Counted from the first letter of the stretch, positions 43,277-52,762 are shown. The stretch is DNA of 64,000 nucleotides from JAMOAW01 sp039908535 (GCA_039908535.1 JAMOAW010000001.1:59299-123298); one strand, 5' to 3'. Program-made: numbers and translations. Notes: a model not told the origin generated them from the letters alone.

Positions 43277-43963
43277 TCTATAAACGCAAAAATTGCCACC
43301 GCCTGTCGCGGTTGCGGTCGCGATCCCGCTTCAGTACGCTTAGTGGCAGTTTCCAAAACGAGGCCAGCCGCCGATATCAGCGCGGCACTTCAAGCTGGAC
43401 AAACCATTTTTGGCGAAAATCGTGTCCAGGAGGCGCGAGAAAAAATTCCCCAAGTCAACGCCTCCCACACCTCACAGGCCCAATGGCATTTAATCGGTCC
43501 CCTGCAACGCAACAAAGTCAAAATCGCCGTCCGTTTGTTTCAAATGATTCACAGCATAGACTCTCTCGCCTTGGCCCAAGAGATCCATCATGCCTGTTTA
43601 TGGCCCATACCGGTCTTAATTCAAGTCAACCTGGGAAGAGAGTCACAAAAAATTGGTTTTTTACCAGAGCACCTCCCCGAAGCTCTGCGGACCATGCAAC
43701 CTTTATCTAACATTCAAATTCAGGGTTTAATGGCCATTCCACCCTTCTTACCTGAACCAGAACAGACACGACATTATTTTCGCAAACTTGCCCAATTGGC
43801 ACAACACATGAACGATCTCAACCTGGAGGGAATCTCCATGGCTGAACTTTCCATGGGAATGAGCCATGACTTTGAAATAGCCATTGAGGAGGGGGCAACC
43901 TTCGTGCGAATAGGCAGTGCCCTTTTTGGCTCCCGAGAGATCCTACCCCCAGAGCGACATTAA
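43256..43963 (+). CDS. PLP-binding homeostasis protein, YggS/PROSC family
   Basis: 235 residues with GTG start. From residue 9 (INAKIATACRGCGRDPASVRLVAVSKTRP) it fits YggS, with the PLP lysine in AVSKT, FGENRVQEAREKI, WHLIGPLQRNK, LIQVNLGRESQK, GLMAIPP and LSMGMSHDFEIAIEEGATFVRIGSALFG. Residues 1-8 (GGLGGGS-like) come from the hairpin repeat, and roughly ten normal N-terminal residues are missing. No ribosome site is seen. Probably still folded, but its expression may be weakened. Confidence 0.85.
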   Translation: MGGLGGGSINAKIATACRGCGRDPASVRLVAVSKTRPAADISAALQAGQTIFGENRVQEAREKIPQVNASHTSQAQWHLIGPLQRNKVKIAVRLFQMIHSIDSLALAQEIHHACLWPIPVLIQVNLGRESQKIGFLPEHLPEALRTMQPLSNIQIQGLMAIPPFLPEPEQTRHYFRKLAQLAQHMNDLNLEGISMAELSMGMSHDFEIAIEEGATFVRIGSALFGSREILPPERH

Positions 43964-44016
43964 AAAAAATGGCTTATTTAATGAAAGCAATGTAAAATAC
44001 ACTGCTTTCTTTTTCA

Positions 44017-44177
44017 ATGTATCAAAAAAATAAAAATCAAGACCTTGGGGGGCCCAGAACCGCCCCCCAATTTCCCCCCCTCTTTTTTTTAAGTCTTAAA
44101 AAAAAGAGGGGGTCTGGGGGATTCATCCCCCAGGGTTTGGCCTTTGATTTTTTTTTGCCCGCAGGGCATTATGTTCT
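44017..44177 (+). repeat. Hairpin repeat family A, copy 17 (full length)
   Basis: Hairpin 1 is GGGGGGCCCAGAACCGCCCCCC, with one mutated arm; terminal GCCCGCAGGGCATTATGTTC present. Confidence 0.9.
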
Positions 44178-44273
44178 GAGACCTAATCACTGTCACTTTT
44201 TTTTCCTAGATAAAAATGTATGTCAAAAAACTGTCTTTTATATAGATGTAACCGCGTGGATTTGAGGAATTGG

Positions 44274-45920
44274 ATGATAAACCCTTTTAAAACAGGAATC
44301 CGAAAATTATTTTTCCGAACTCTTTTCCTGTTGACCCTATGGATACCCTGCCCACTCCACGCGGGTAGTGAAATCGACGAAAATCTGCAAGCCGCCACCA
44401 ACGCGCTGAAACAAAACGCCTATGAAACAGCCATCGCCCTCTTTAACAAGGTTTTGGAAAAATCCGATCTCTCTAAAAAACAACTCGAAGAGGCCTGGAT
44501 TGGTCAATGCACCTCCCACTATCGACTCGGTCTCTCCAGCAACAGTCGCCAGGAGTTGCAATCCGCAACCGAAGCCTGTACCAACGCCATCCAAAAGGGA
44601 ATCACCTCTTCTTGGATCTATTTAACACGGGGCAATGCCTTTTTGGCTATAGGCGACCTCCATCGCGCCGTCGAAGATCTCACAACCCTCGTCGCCCAGG
44701 ATCCCAAAAATGCCCTCGCCTTCCAAAGCCGAGGCTTGGCCCGCGCTCAGCAGGGACGACAAGACTTGGCCTTGGAAGATTTTACCTCCGCCATTCGTAT
44801 TCAACCCGATAACCCCTGGACCTATTTTAGTCGCGGCAAACTATATGCCTCGGATAGCCTTTTCGATAAGGCCATCGACGACTACAGTGCCTTTATACGC
44901 TTTAAATCCGATTATGAACCCATCTACCTGGAACGCGGAAAAACCCGTATGTTGGTCGGACAATACCAGCAGGCCATTGGCGATTTTTACCAATCTTTGG
45001 ACCTTAAACCAGAAAACAATGCCATCTCTTATGGCTTTCGCGGTATGTCTCTGTTTTTAATGAGCCGCTACAGCGAAGCAGTAACCGATTTTAAAAAGGT
45101 TCTCGATACCCATCCCCAAGATATCGAAATGCATTTATGGCTCTATACCGCACAAAGGCGGGCTGGAGAATCGGATCAAGGAATGTTAAAAAAAGTCTCA
45201 GCAGAGAACGCCTCCTCTGGATGGCCAGGGGTTCTATTACGCTATATGCAGGGCAAAGCCAAACGCGAAGAGGTGTTGTCTGCCATCAGTCAAACTCAAG
45301 ATCGAAAAAAACGCCAACTACTCGAAAATCAAGCCGTCTATTTTATGGGACAGGAGGCTTTAATTCGTGGTCAACAACAGGAGGCCGATGAACTCTTTAA
45401 AAAATTATTGCGCGATGACAATCGACAATTTATCTATTATGCCGCTGGACTCCAAGAGCTAAAACATTTGGACACCGCCAATATGGCCCCTTTCCCACGT
45501 AAAGAGGCCTCTTCCGATACCCCCCTTTTGGTGCCCAATCAACCCTCCGATCCATCCGCCGAGAACATCGAAAAACAGGAAGAGCTCCTCTCCACCCCCT
45601 TTGAAGCGGGGGAAATCATGCCCTCTCCTGTTGCGAACAACAAAGAGATCCCGTCCATTAAAATCGCCAATCAAGGTCAATCTGGATTTGTCTTTAAAGT
45701 CGCCTCGTTCCAAGACCGCACCAACGCCCATCTCACCTTTAAAGAGATTGAAAACCTAAATCTGCCGGTTTTTATCGAAGAGACCCAAATTCAAGGCAAA
45801 ACCTATCAACGGGTCTGGGTCGGTCCCTTTCCAGATGAAGCCACTGCGGACAAAGCACGCCTAAAGGTGATCGCTGCCATACCCAATCGAACCCCAACGC
45901 GAGTGATCCATCATCCATGA
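44274..45920 (+). CDS. Periplasmic TPR protein with C-terminal SPOR domain
   Basis: 548 residues. ATG 44274 has GAGGAATTGG before it; an ATG at 44220 is in frame but gives no signal. The signal peptide is LFFRTLFLLTLWIPCPLHAG. About seven TPR units (AFQSRGLARAQQGRQDLALE, TYFSRGKLYASDSLFDKAID, IYLERGKTRMLVGQYQQAIG) occupy about 25-330. The C-terminal SPOR domain is FVFKVASFQDRTNAHLTFKE to RVWVGPFPDEATADKARL. It probably binds denuded peptidoglycan and a partner protein. Converges with rlmH. Confidence 0.9.
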   Translation: MINPFKTGIRKLFFRTLFLLTLWIPCPLHAGSEIDENLQAATNALKQNAYETAIALFNKVLEKSDLSKKQLEEAWIGQCTSHYRLGLSSNSRQELQSATEACTNAIQKGITSSWIYLTRGNAFLAIGDLHRAVEDLTTLVAQDPKNALAFQSRGLARAQQGRQDLALEDFTSAIRIQPDNPWTYFSRGKLYASDSLFDKAIDDYSAFIRFKSDYEPIYLERGKTRMLVGQYQQAIGDFYQSLDLKPENNAISYGFRGMSLFLMSRYSEAVTDFKKVLDTHPQDIEMHLWLYTAQRRAGESDQGMLKKVSAENASSGWPGVLLRYMQGKAKREEVLSAISQTQDRKKRQLLENQAVYFMGQEALIRGQQQEADELFKKLLRDDNRQFIYYAAGLQELKHLDTANMAPFPRKEASSDTPLLVPNQPSDPSAENIEKQEELLSTPFEAGEIMPSPVANNKEIPSIKIANQGQSGFVFKVASFQDRTNAHLTFKEIENLNLPVFIEETQIQGKTYQRVWVGPFPDEATADKARLKVIAAIPNRTPTRVIHHP

Positions 45921-45938
45921 TCAACGAATCTCCTCCCC

Positions 45939-46418
45939 TTATCGATGATAGGGAAAACCATGAATCAAGGTGAGACCACGATAGAGTTGTTCAAGTAACA
46001 ACACCCGCGCCAACATATGCGGCCAAGTCATCGCCCCCAAAGAGAGAGAAACAGAAGAGAGGGCGTGGAGGGCCGGGTGCAGACCGTCTGGACCACCAAT
46101 CACAAAACAAATATGCCCCGGGCCTTGCTGACGCCAATGGTCGATGGTCTTGGCAAATTCCAACGATGTCAAAACTTGCCCCGCACTCTCCAACAAAACC
46201 ACCAACGCCCCACTTGGAATATGTTTAACCAGACGCTCATGCTCACGCAAAAGCGTCTCACCCGGTTTGCCCTGCTGGGCCTGGGAACGCCGTTTCTCCT
46301 CGGTGATTTCAATCAACTCCACGGGCAAAAAACGACCCAGACGCTTTAAATAATCGTTCACCAACACACGTATGGGCGGCGGCATATCCCGACCCACAAC
46401 CAATACGGTCCATTTCAA
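45939..46418 (-). CDS. rlmH: 23S rRNA pseudouridine1915 N3-methyltransferase
   Basis: 159 residues. SPOUT fold: LVVLLESAGQVLTSLEFAKTI, CFVIGGPDGLHPAL (SAM-binding knot) and the C-terminal WPHMLARVLLLEQLYRGLTLIHGFPYH signature. Methylates helix 69 of 23S rRNA. Its start overlaps the rsfS stop by ATGA. Confidence 0.95.
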   Translation of the reverse strand: MKWTVLVVGRDMPPPIRVLVNDYLKRLGRFLPVELIEITEEKRRSQAQQGKPGETLLREHERLVKHIPSGALVVLLESAGQVLTSLEFAKTIDHWRQQGPGHICFVIGGPDGLHPALHALSSVSLSLGAMTWPHMLARVLLLEQLYRGLTLIHGFPYHR

Positions 46419-46873
46419 TCGGAAGGGCTTTCATCGTCATTGGATGGGGAATCCTCTGTATCCTGGATGTCGCCCCCACTCTGGCGATTCTCCTGGATCC
46501 AGCGTTCGGCATCCCAAATCTTTTCCAGATTATAAAAATCCCGCACCTCACGCAAAAACAGATGGACAATCACATCCCCCAAATCCATCAAAACCCAACC
46601 ACTCCCTTCGGGAAGCCCCTCCACGCCACGGACGCTGACTTGATGCTCATGGGCAAAAAAATCGATGTCTGCGGCCAAAGAGGTGGCATGACGAAGAGAG
46701 GTGGTGGTAGCGATCAGCATAAAATCGGCAATGGATGAACGTCCATTGAGATCAAAAAGTCGAATATCCTCCGCCTTTTTTTGATCCATCAACTGTTGAA
46801 TTCCTTCGGCCAGTTCTTGGCTTGTAAAACTTTTTTTCTTTTTGGCGGCTAAATTTTTTTTTGGATTGCTCAT
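46415..46873 (-). CDS. rsfS: Ribosomal silencing factor RsfS
   Basis: 152 residues. DIRLFDLNGRSSIADFMLIATTTSLRH, EGSGWVLMDLGDVIVHLF and REFYNLEKIW-like ending (RDFYNLEKIWDAERW) are diagnostic. It binds L14 and blocks subunit joining in starvation. A 25-residue acidic tail is extra. Lies between nadD and rlmH in the usual order. Confidence 0.93.
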   Translation of the reverse strand: MSNPKKNLAAKKKKSFTSQELAEGIQQLMDQKKAEDIRLFDLNGRSSIADFMLIATTTSLRHATSLAADIDFFAHEHQVSVRGVEGLPEGSGWVLMDLGDVIVHLFLREVRDFYNLEKIWDAERWIQENRQSGGDIQDTEDSPSNDDESPSD

Positions 46874-46877
46874 AAGG

Positions 46878-47534
46878 TTATTCGTCTCTTTTTAGATAAA
46901 GTTTATGTTGATGGATATATTGAATGACAGGATCTGGGGTTAAAAAACGAATGCTGCGTTCTTGAGCCACCAAGGCCCGAATGTCCCGGGAACGAATAGC
47001 GAAACCGGTAACAGGTTGTAAAAAGCACCCCTTGCGTCCCTGCTCAGGAGGCCTTTGTAACGCGCCCTCCACGGTAACGGGAGAATAAAATTCCGCAGCT
47101 GGCGTAGTGTGTAAAAACGCCTCACAACCGGGACGGGTCAAGACACACAAAGCGGCCAGCCGATCCAATTCTTGCCATTGTTTCCATTTGTGCAACTCTT
47201 CAAATAAATCCGCCCCCAAGATAAACACCAAATCCGCTAAAGGAAAACGGCGGGTAAGTTCAGTCAAGGTATCCACCGTATAGGCGATGCCCGGCTTTTC
47301 GGCCTCAATGGGGCAGATGGCAAAACTTGGTTCTGTGGTAATGGCCAATTGGGTCATCTGCAGCCGATGGGCGGTCGCCGCCAATTGCCAAGTCGGTTTA
47401 AAAGGATGCCCCCCCGATGGAATCCAAAGAAGATGATCCAGTTGCCAGAGTTCTTTAACCTCCAGGGCCGTGCGCAAATGGCCATAATGGGGTGGATTAA
47501 AAGCCCCGCCAAAGATACCCATACGCACACTCAT
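46878..47534 (-). CDS. nadD: Nicotinate-nucleotide adenylyltransferase
   Basis: 218 residues. GIFGGAFNPPHYGHLRTA (HxGH), WIPSGGHPFKP, ELTRRFPLADLVFILGADLFEEL and FAIRSRDIRAL. Adenylylates NaMN to NaAD in NAD synthesis. Start overlaps the proA stop by 4 bases. nadC is also in this window, at 59673. Confidence 0.94.
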   Translation of the reverse strand: MSVRMGIFGGAFNPPHYGHLRTALEVKELWQLDHLLWIPSGGHPFKPTWQLAATAHRLQMTQLAITTEPSFAICPIEAEKPGIAYTVDTLTELTRRFPLADLVFILGADLFEELHKWKQWQELDRLAALCVLTRPGCEAFLHTTPAAEFYSPVTVEGALQRPPEQGRKGCFLQPVTGFAIRSRDIRALVAQERSIRFLTPDPVIQYIHQHKLYLKRDE

Positions 47535-48799
47535 GAGCGTATCTGGCCATCCCCGAAGACAACATATTTTTGACAGGTCAACCCTTCCAAACCAACCGGT
47601 CCACGCACATGTAATTTATCCGTAGAAATGCCGATTTCGGCCCCCAGACCAAATTGAAAACCATCGTTGAGTCGACTGGAGGCGTTCACCAACACGGCCG
47701 CCGAGTCCACTTGACGCAAAAAGCGCATGGCCCGTTGATGATCCTGAGTGACGATCACCTCGGTATGCCGGGAGGAGTGGGCCTCAATGTGGTCCAGTGC
47801 CGCCTGGATAGACTCTACCACCCGAATCGCCAGAATAGGCCCCAAATATTCGCAATCCCAATCTTCAGCGGTGGCGGTTTGCACAGGGATGGTTTTGCCG
47901 ATCAACTTACGACTGAGTTCACACACCCGAAGTTCGCACCCGGCCTCATGGAGCAATTTGGCCATTTTGGGGAGAAATTTTTTGGCAATATCGGCATGGA
48001 CCAAGAGGGTCTCGGTGGCGTTACACACCCCGGTGCGCTGCATTTTACCGTTTAAAGTCAAGGCAAAGGCCTGCTCCAAATCGGCGTGGCTGTCCACATA
48101 GGTGTGACAATTGCCATCTAAATGTTTAATCACTGGAATGTGCGATTCTGCCATAATGCGTTGGATGAGTTCTTTACCACCTCTGGGGATGATAACATCA
48201 ATATATTGAGGCGTTTTCAATAACAGACCCACTGCATTGCGGTCGATGGTATCGATAAATTGAATGGCATGTTTGGGCAATCCCGTTTCCACCAGGGCTT
48301 GTATCAAGCAGGTGGTAATGGCTCGATTAGAGTGAATGGCCTCCGAGCCGCCGCGCAAGATCACCGCGTTGCCCGATTTAAGGCAGAGTCCAGCGGCATC
48401 GGCGGTGACGTTTGGGCGCGACTCGTAAATGATGCCGATCACCCCGAGGGGCACCCGCATTTGCCCCACCTGCATCTGGTTGACCATCCGGCGCATATGG
48501 TCGATTGCACCAACGGGATCAGGCAGTTGAGCAATTTGGCTCAACCCCTCTGCCATCCCCTCTATGTGCGCCTCGGTCAGACGCAAACGATCCAACATAG
48601 CGGGCGTGAGATTTTGCTGTTCGGCCCGAATAAGGTCCAGTTGATTGGCCGCAATTAAAATCCCTGCCTGATCCCGTAACGATTGCGCCATCAGGATCAA
48701 AGCTCGATTTTTTTTATCGCCACTGGCCCAAGCCAATTCACGCGCAGCCTGTTTGGCCTGCTGTCCGATCTGTTTGATCATGGCGGTGATATCAATCAT
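47531..48799 (-). CDS. proA: Gamma-glutamyl phosphate reductase
   Basis: 422 residues from ATG 48799 (GGGGAG 6 bases upstream); a TTG at 48811 overlaps that site. Aldehyde-dehydrogenase fold: VPLGVIGIIYESRPNVTADA, VILRGGSEAIHSN, VIIPRGGKEL, GVCNATETLLVH (catalytic Cys) and NASSRLNDGFQFGLGAEIGISTDKLHVRGP. NADPH-dependent second step of proline synthesis. First gene of the proA-nadD-rsfS-rlmH operon; its usual partner proB is separated from it by the Rpn insertion. Confidence 0.95.
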   Translation of the reverse strand: MIDITAMIKQIGQQAKQAARELAWASGDKKNRALILMAQSLRDQAGILIAANQLDLIRAEQQNLTPAMLDRLRLTEAHIEGMAEGLSQIAQLPDPVGAIDHMRRMVNQMQVGQMRVPLGVIGIIYESRPNVTADAAGLCLKSGNAVILRGGSEAIHSNRAITTCLIQALVETGLPKHAIQFIDTIDRNAVGLLLKTPQYIDVIIPRGGKELIQRIMAESHIPVIKHLDGNCHTYVDSHADLEQAFALTLNGKMQRTGVCNATETLLVHADIAKKFLPKMAKLLHEAGCELRVCELSRKLIGKTIPVQTATAEDWDCEYLGPILAIRVVESIQAALDHIEAHSSRHTEVIVTQDHQRAMRFLRQVDSAAVLVNASSRLNDGFQFGLGAEIGISTDKLHVRGPVGLEGLTCQKYVVFGDGQIRS

Positions 48800-48917
48800 A
48801 TTTCTCCCCAAGTCAAAAAATTATGGATCACTATATACTGTGTCACAATAGAAGAAAACAATCAAAAAGAAAATGAATTCCAAAAATCGACCATAGTCGG
48901 TTAAGCAATTTTTTTGC

Positions 48918-49001
48918 ATTCTTAAAAAAAAGAGGGGGTCTGGGGGATTCATCCCCCAGGGTTTTGTCTTTGTTTTTTTTTGCCCGCAGGGCATCATGTT
49001 C
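48918..49001 (+). repeat. Hairpin repeat family A, copy 18 (3' half)
   Basis: It begins at ATTCTTAAAA, the mid-point of hairpin 2, and runs to GCCCGCAGGGCATCATGTTC. The break point is the same as in the half copy at 26176. Confidence 0.88.
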
Positions 49002-49072
49002 CGAAAAATAGGCCAAAAATACTGACTTTTGGTGACTGGATCAATCAAAAATGATCCTATTCAGAGGAGTTC

Positions 49073-49193
49073 GTGGTTCGACCACGGTTCAATAGGGTGC
49101 TACCCATCTCTAAAAATAGGGAGCGAATTGGCAGTGGTTTGGGTACCACCCCATCCATCAAAACCTCCACTTTTCCAATAGTTGGTCATTCAG
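49073..49193 (-). repeat. Conserved 3' module downstream of second Rpn gene
   Basis: Inverted partner of 2635-2740. Shared blocks on the minus strand: TGAATGACCAACTAT, GATGGATGGGGTGGT, AATTCG and ATTTTTAGAGATG. Confidence 0.65.
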
Positions 49194-50140
49194 GAGGTAA
49201 AAACATCATCCACAGAATTGGCGAACACGAAGTTGTCACTCCATATTTCAATAAGTTCTAAATTTGCCGCCATCACCTTGGGTGCCACCCAGTCCGGTGT
49301 CTGGCCAAACTTGCGACGCATCTGTTTTAGGAGCATCGAAGCGGCCTCTTCCTGACGACCTTTCAGTTCACCTATTTTCTCGCCTTCCTGGCGGCCTTCC
49401 AGTTTACCAATACCATATGTAGATTCCACCATACTGGCTTGATAGTGTAGGTCATCCTTATAGCGTTCATAAGCCAGTCGTTCTGATTCTGAAAGTTTCA
49501 ATATGTCGAGTTGTTCTTTGGCTTTGATAAGGCCTTTGGCTGTAAATTCTTTATGAATTTTTTCATTCTTGAGAAAAAAGATCCACTCATCCAAAGTGTC
49601 CCGGGCAATATCGTCAAAACGGTTTACTTTAATTAAATAATACTCGGGGAAAATTTCCGACACCGAATTACGACGAAATAGGGCTTTTTGCCCATCGCTG
49701 AGATTCAACTCATCATTGGTATGTAATCCCCTGAAATGGGTGGTTCCTTGATAAATATAATCGGATCCTTGGCCTAAGTCGAAGTACAGAATACTTACAA
49801 AAATTGTTTTTACCACACATGAGTAGGGTTGACCTTCAGTCATATGTTCGGTAATAACTTTGGCTGTGCCGTATAAAAGACGCTGTAGATAGTCATGTTC
49901 TCGTTCATACTGAAGCTCAATAATAATCACCTCACCACGATTATTCTTTACCTTAAGATCCACCCGGTTAGATTTGTCGTATCTGTCATTTTTGTTGCTC
50001 TCACTTTCTAAAACGTCAAGGATGCAAATGTCATCATGAAGAAGTTCGCTTAAGAAACCTTCCAAAATCTCAAAGTTAGCCTTACTACGTAACAGCCGTT
50101 TTAAGGCCCAATCAAAGCTGACTAATTGGCGTTGTTTCAT
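49190..50140 (-). CDS. Rpn-family PD-(D/E)XK nuclease / putative transposase
   Basis: 316 residues. Core: FDWALKRLL start, YDKSNRVDLKVKNNRGEVIIIELQ (D and E-L-Q of the PD-(D/E)XK site) and YLQRLLYGTAKVI. The middle is that of the PDDEXK transposase-like family. The last 60 residues (GRQEEAASMLLKQMRRKFGQ...) are almost the same as in the Rpn gene at 1612, while the N-terminal 230 residues are of a different subfamily. It is inserted between proB and proA, same strand as them. Confidence 0.85.
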   Translation of the reverse strand: MKQRQLVSFDWALKRLLRSKANFEILEGFLSELLHDDICILDVLESESNKNDRYDKSNRVDLKVKNNRGEVIIIELQYEREHDYLQRLLYGTAKVITEHMTEGQPYSCVVKTIFVSILYFDLGQGSDYIYQGTTHFRGLHTNDELNLSDGQKALFRRNSVSEIFPEYYLIKVNRFDDIARDTLDEWIFFLKNEKIHKEFTAKGLIKAKEQLDILKLSESERLAYERYKDDLHYQASMVESTYGIGKLEGRQEGEKIGELKGRQEEAASMLLKQMRRKFGQTPDWVAPKVMAANLELIEIWSDNFVFANSVDDVFTS

Positions 50141-50385
50141 ATCGGTATTCTCAACAAATCAATCGGTTATGGTTTAGAGTGACCATATTCCGAAATGTTG
50201 CAAAAGGCATTTCTACTTCATCTATGATAGATACCCCACCTTGCGAAAAGCAAACAAATTCTTAAATTTTTAAGAAAAATATTTTTTATTACAATCCAAA
50301 TAAAGACAAAAATACGCAGGCAGATAAACTCGAACCCTATGATTCATCAAAAAATGGACATCAGGCAGGTGGAAGTAAAACTTCC

Positions 50386-51603
50386 TTAGACAGACAACGG
50401 TTTAACCGTTTGAGTTAACAACACCATATCCTCACGATGAATAATCTCTTCCTCCCCCATAAATCCCAAAATCGTCTCGAAGGCACTGCTTTGACAGCCG
50501 ATGATCTGTTTTAAATGTTCCGCCGCATAATGGACCAACCCTTTGGCAATACACTCCCCGTCAGGTGCGCGACAATAGACCGCATCCCCACGATCAAACT
50601 GCCCCTCAACCGCGATAATGCCGGGAGCCAGAAGACTTTTGCCACGGCGCAGGGCAGTAACGGCTCCAAAATCCAGATCGAGAAACCCTTTGCTGCTTAA
50701 GGCATTGGCAATCCAACGTTTACGATGACGAATGGGATCTGTGGCCTCAGCCAAAAAAAGGGTTCCCAGTTGTTCTCCTTGGGAAAGAAGAATTCGATGC
50801 AAGGGGGTCTTAAAAGAGCGACCTGGAGCCAAAACCGTTCGGCATCCATAACGGGCCGCCATTCGAGCCGCTGCCAGTTTGGTCATCATCCCCCCCGATC
50901 CCACCTGCGAGCCGATGCCACCCGCCATGGCCTCAATATCTGGGGTGACTTGTGCCACCAGGGGAATCAAACGCACATCGGGATTTTGGCGTGGATCAAC
51001 CGGGTACAACCCATCCACATCGGTGAGTAAAATAAGCAGATCCGCCCCAATCAACCCGGCCACCAGAGCAGCCAAGGTGTCGTTGTCACCAAACTTTAAC
51101 TCTTCAACCATAACGGTATCGTTTTCGTTGACAATGGGAACCAACCCTAAACCAAGCAAGGTTTCCAGGGTGCCACGGGCATTCAGATAACGTCTGCGGT
51201 GCGAGACATCGTCGCGGGTTAATAAAATTTGTGCCACATAACGGCCATGACGATGAAAAGCCTCTTCATAGCAGCCCATCAAAACCCCCTGCCCTGCAGC
51301 CGCCGCCGCTTGTTTTTCAACGAGATTTTTCGGTTTTCCCGTCAGACCAAGCCTGGGAGCCCCAGCAGCCACGGCCCCAGAGGTGACCACCACAACCTGA
51401 CGACCAGAGTGAAGAATATGGGATATCTCTTGACACCGAGCTCCAATCCACTCCCGATCCAAGGTGGCCCCCCCACCAGTCAATAAATTGGAGCCAATCT
51501 TAATAACAATGCGACGGGCCTTTTTAACCTCTGACCAGTTAGTTGCCAAATCGAGTATAGCGGGTTCTTGGTAAACCGAATCCGCATCCGAATACTCCCC
51601 CAT
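50386..51603 (-). CDS. proB: Glutamate 5-kinase with PUA domain
   Basis: 405 residues. Kinase part: RIVIKIGSNLLTGGGATLDR, VVVTSGAVAAGAPRLGL, IVNENDTVMVEELKFGDNDTLAALVA and GTGGM-type GSGGMMTKLAAARMA. The C-terminal 80 residues form the PUA domain (RGKSLLAPGIIAVEGQFDRGDAV). Phosphorylates glutamate, first step of proline synthesis. About 25 residues longer at the N-terminus than common. Starts 2 bases after the obg stop. PUA segments are common in bacterial ProB. Confidence 0.95.
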   Translation of the reverse strand: MGEYSDADSVYQEPAILDLATNWSEVKKARRIVIKIGSNLLTGGGATLDREWIGARCQEISHILHSGRQVVVVTSGAVAAGAPRLGLTGKPKNLVEKQAAAAAGQGVLMGCYEEAFHRHGRYVAQILLTRDDVSHRRRYLNARGTLETLLGLGLVPIVNENDTVMVEELKFGDNDTLAALVAGLIGADLLILLTDVDGLYPVDPRQNPDVRLIPLVAQVTPDIEAMAGGIGSQVGSGGMMTKLAAARMAARYGCRTVLAPGRSFKTPLHRILLSQGEQLGTLFLAEATDPIRHRKRWIANALSSKGFLDLDFGAVTALRRGKSLLAPGIIAVEGQFDRGDAVYCRAPDGECIAKGLVHYAAEHLKQIIGCQSSAFETILGFMGEEEIIHREDMVLLTQTVKPLSV

Positions 51604-51605
51604 CG

Positions 51606-52736
51606 CTACTCCTCGTCATCCCAGTCCAAATCGTCATCCATATCCTCCTCAAAATCGTCGCTCTCTTTGACTTTGCCCGCTTTGGTGGGGGCGTCTGGGA
51701 GAGGGGCGATGGAATCGGCAACGGTTTGACGAATCTCACGCACCGCCTGCATCATGGCCATGGTCAACTTGGGCAAACCAAATTTGGTCAAAGCCGAAAT
51801 GGGATAAATGGCCTGCATATGAGCGGCTACAGTGGCAAAACGTTGTAAAAGAGGTTCCTTTTGCGCATCAGGCAAAAGTTCCCATTTGGTCAACACCAAC
51901 CAACGGGGTTTGGCGGCCAAAAGAGAGGAATAGGCCGCGAGTTCTTGTTCGATCACTTGAAAATTGGTAACAGGATCGGATTCGTCAGGAGGCAAGACAT
52001 CCACCAAATGGAGCAAAAGGGCACAGCGTTCCACATGTTTGAGAAAGGCATGTCCCAAACCATGACCTTGGCTGGCCCCTTCAATCAGACCAGGAATATC
52101 GGCCACCACAAAGCTTTCCTCCTCTCCCACCCGCACCACGCCCAAATTGGGAACCAAAGTGGTAAAAGGATAATCGGCAATTTTAGGCCGGGCAGCGGAA
52201 AGAACAGAAATTAACGTCGATTTACCCGCGTTAGGCAATCCCGTCAAACCAACATCGGCGATTAATTTTAATTCAAGACGTAACCACCGCTCTTCCCCTG
52301 GAGTACCAGGTTCAAATTGGCGTGGAGCTTGGTTGGTAGCACTCTTGAAATGGAGATTGCCCCGCCCACCAATCCCCCCCAGGGCCACCACGCAACGCGC
52401 CCCAGGAGCAGAAAGATCAGCCAACATGGTACCGCTCTCCTCGTCGCGAATCAAAGTGCCAACAGGCACACGAAATTCACAATCCAAGGCCGATTTGCCA
52501 GTACGCCCCCTACCCATACCATCCTGACCAGAACGAGCCTTTAAGTGGGGTTTGTATCGATAGTCGATAAGGGTGTTGAGATGGGGATCGGCAATTAAAA
52601 TGACATGACCGCCATTGCCACCATCGCCCCCATTCGGACCACCAAAGGGAATAAACTTTTCACGTCGAAAGGAGGCCACGCCGTCTCCGCCATCGCCAGA
52701 GCGAACATTGATTTTTACTTCGTCGATGAATTGCAT
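51606..52736 (-). CDS. obg: Obg/CgtA GTPase
   Basis: 376 residues from ATG 52736 (MQFIDEVKINVRSGDGGDG). The glycine-rich Obg fold is residues 1-158, the G domain starts at GLPNAGKSTLIS (G1), with VADIPGL (G3) and LTKWEL in place of the N-K-x-D motif (G4). A short acidic C-terminal tail (EEDMDDDLDWDDEE) follows. G4 reads T-K-W, so guanine specificity needs checking. It acts in 50S assembly and stress control, and lies in the order rplU-rpmA-obg-proB. Confidence 0.93.
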   Translation of the reverse strand: MQFIDEVKINVRSGDGGDGVASFRREKFIPFGGPNGGDGGNGGHVILIADPHLNTLIDYRYKPHLKARSGQDGMGRGRTGKSALDCEFRVPVGTLIRDEESGTMLADLSAPGARCVVALGGIGGRGNLHFKSATNQAPRQFEPGTPGEERWLRLELKLIADVGLTGLPNAGKSTLISVLSAARPKIADYPFTTLVPNLGVVRVGEEESFVVADIPGLIEGASQGHGLGHAFLKHVERCALLLHLVDVLPPDESDPVTNFQVIEQELAAYSSLLAAKPRWLVLTKWELLPDAQKEPLLQRFATVAAHMQAIYPISALTKFGLPKLTMAMMQAVREIRQTVADSIAPLPDAPTKAGKVKESDDFEEDMDDDLDWDDEE

Positions 52737-52762
52737 GGAGGGGTCCCAGAAGTAACAAAAAA

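Noticed and set aside
48821..49048. 75-codon minus-strand frame upstream of proA
   Set aside because: Consists mostly of half a hairpin repeat (CGQKK...GMNPPDPLFFL).
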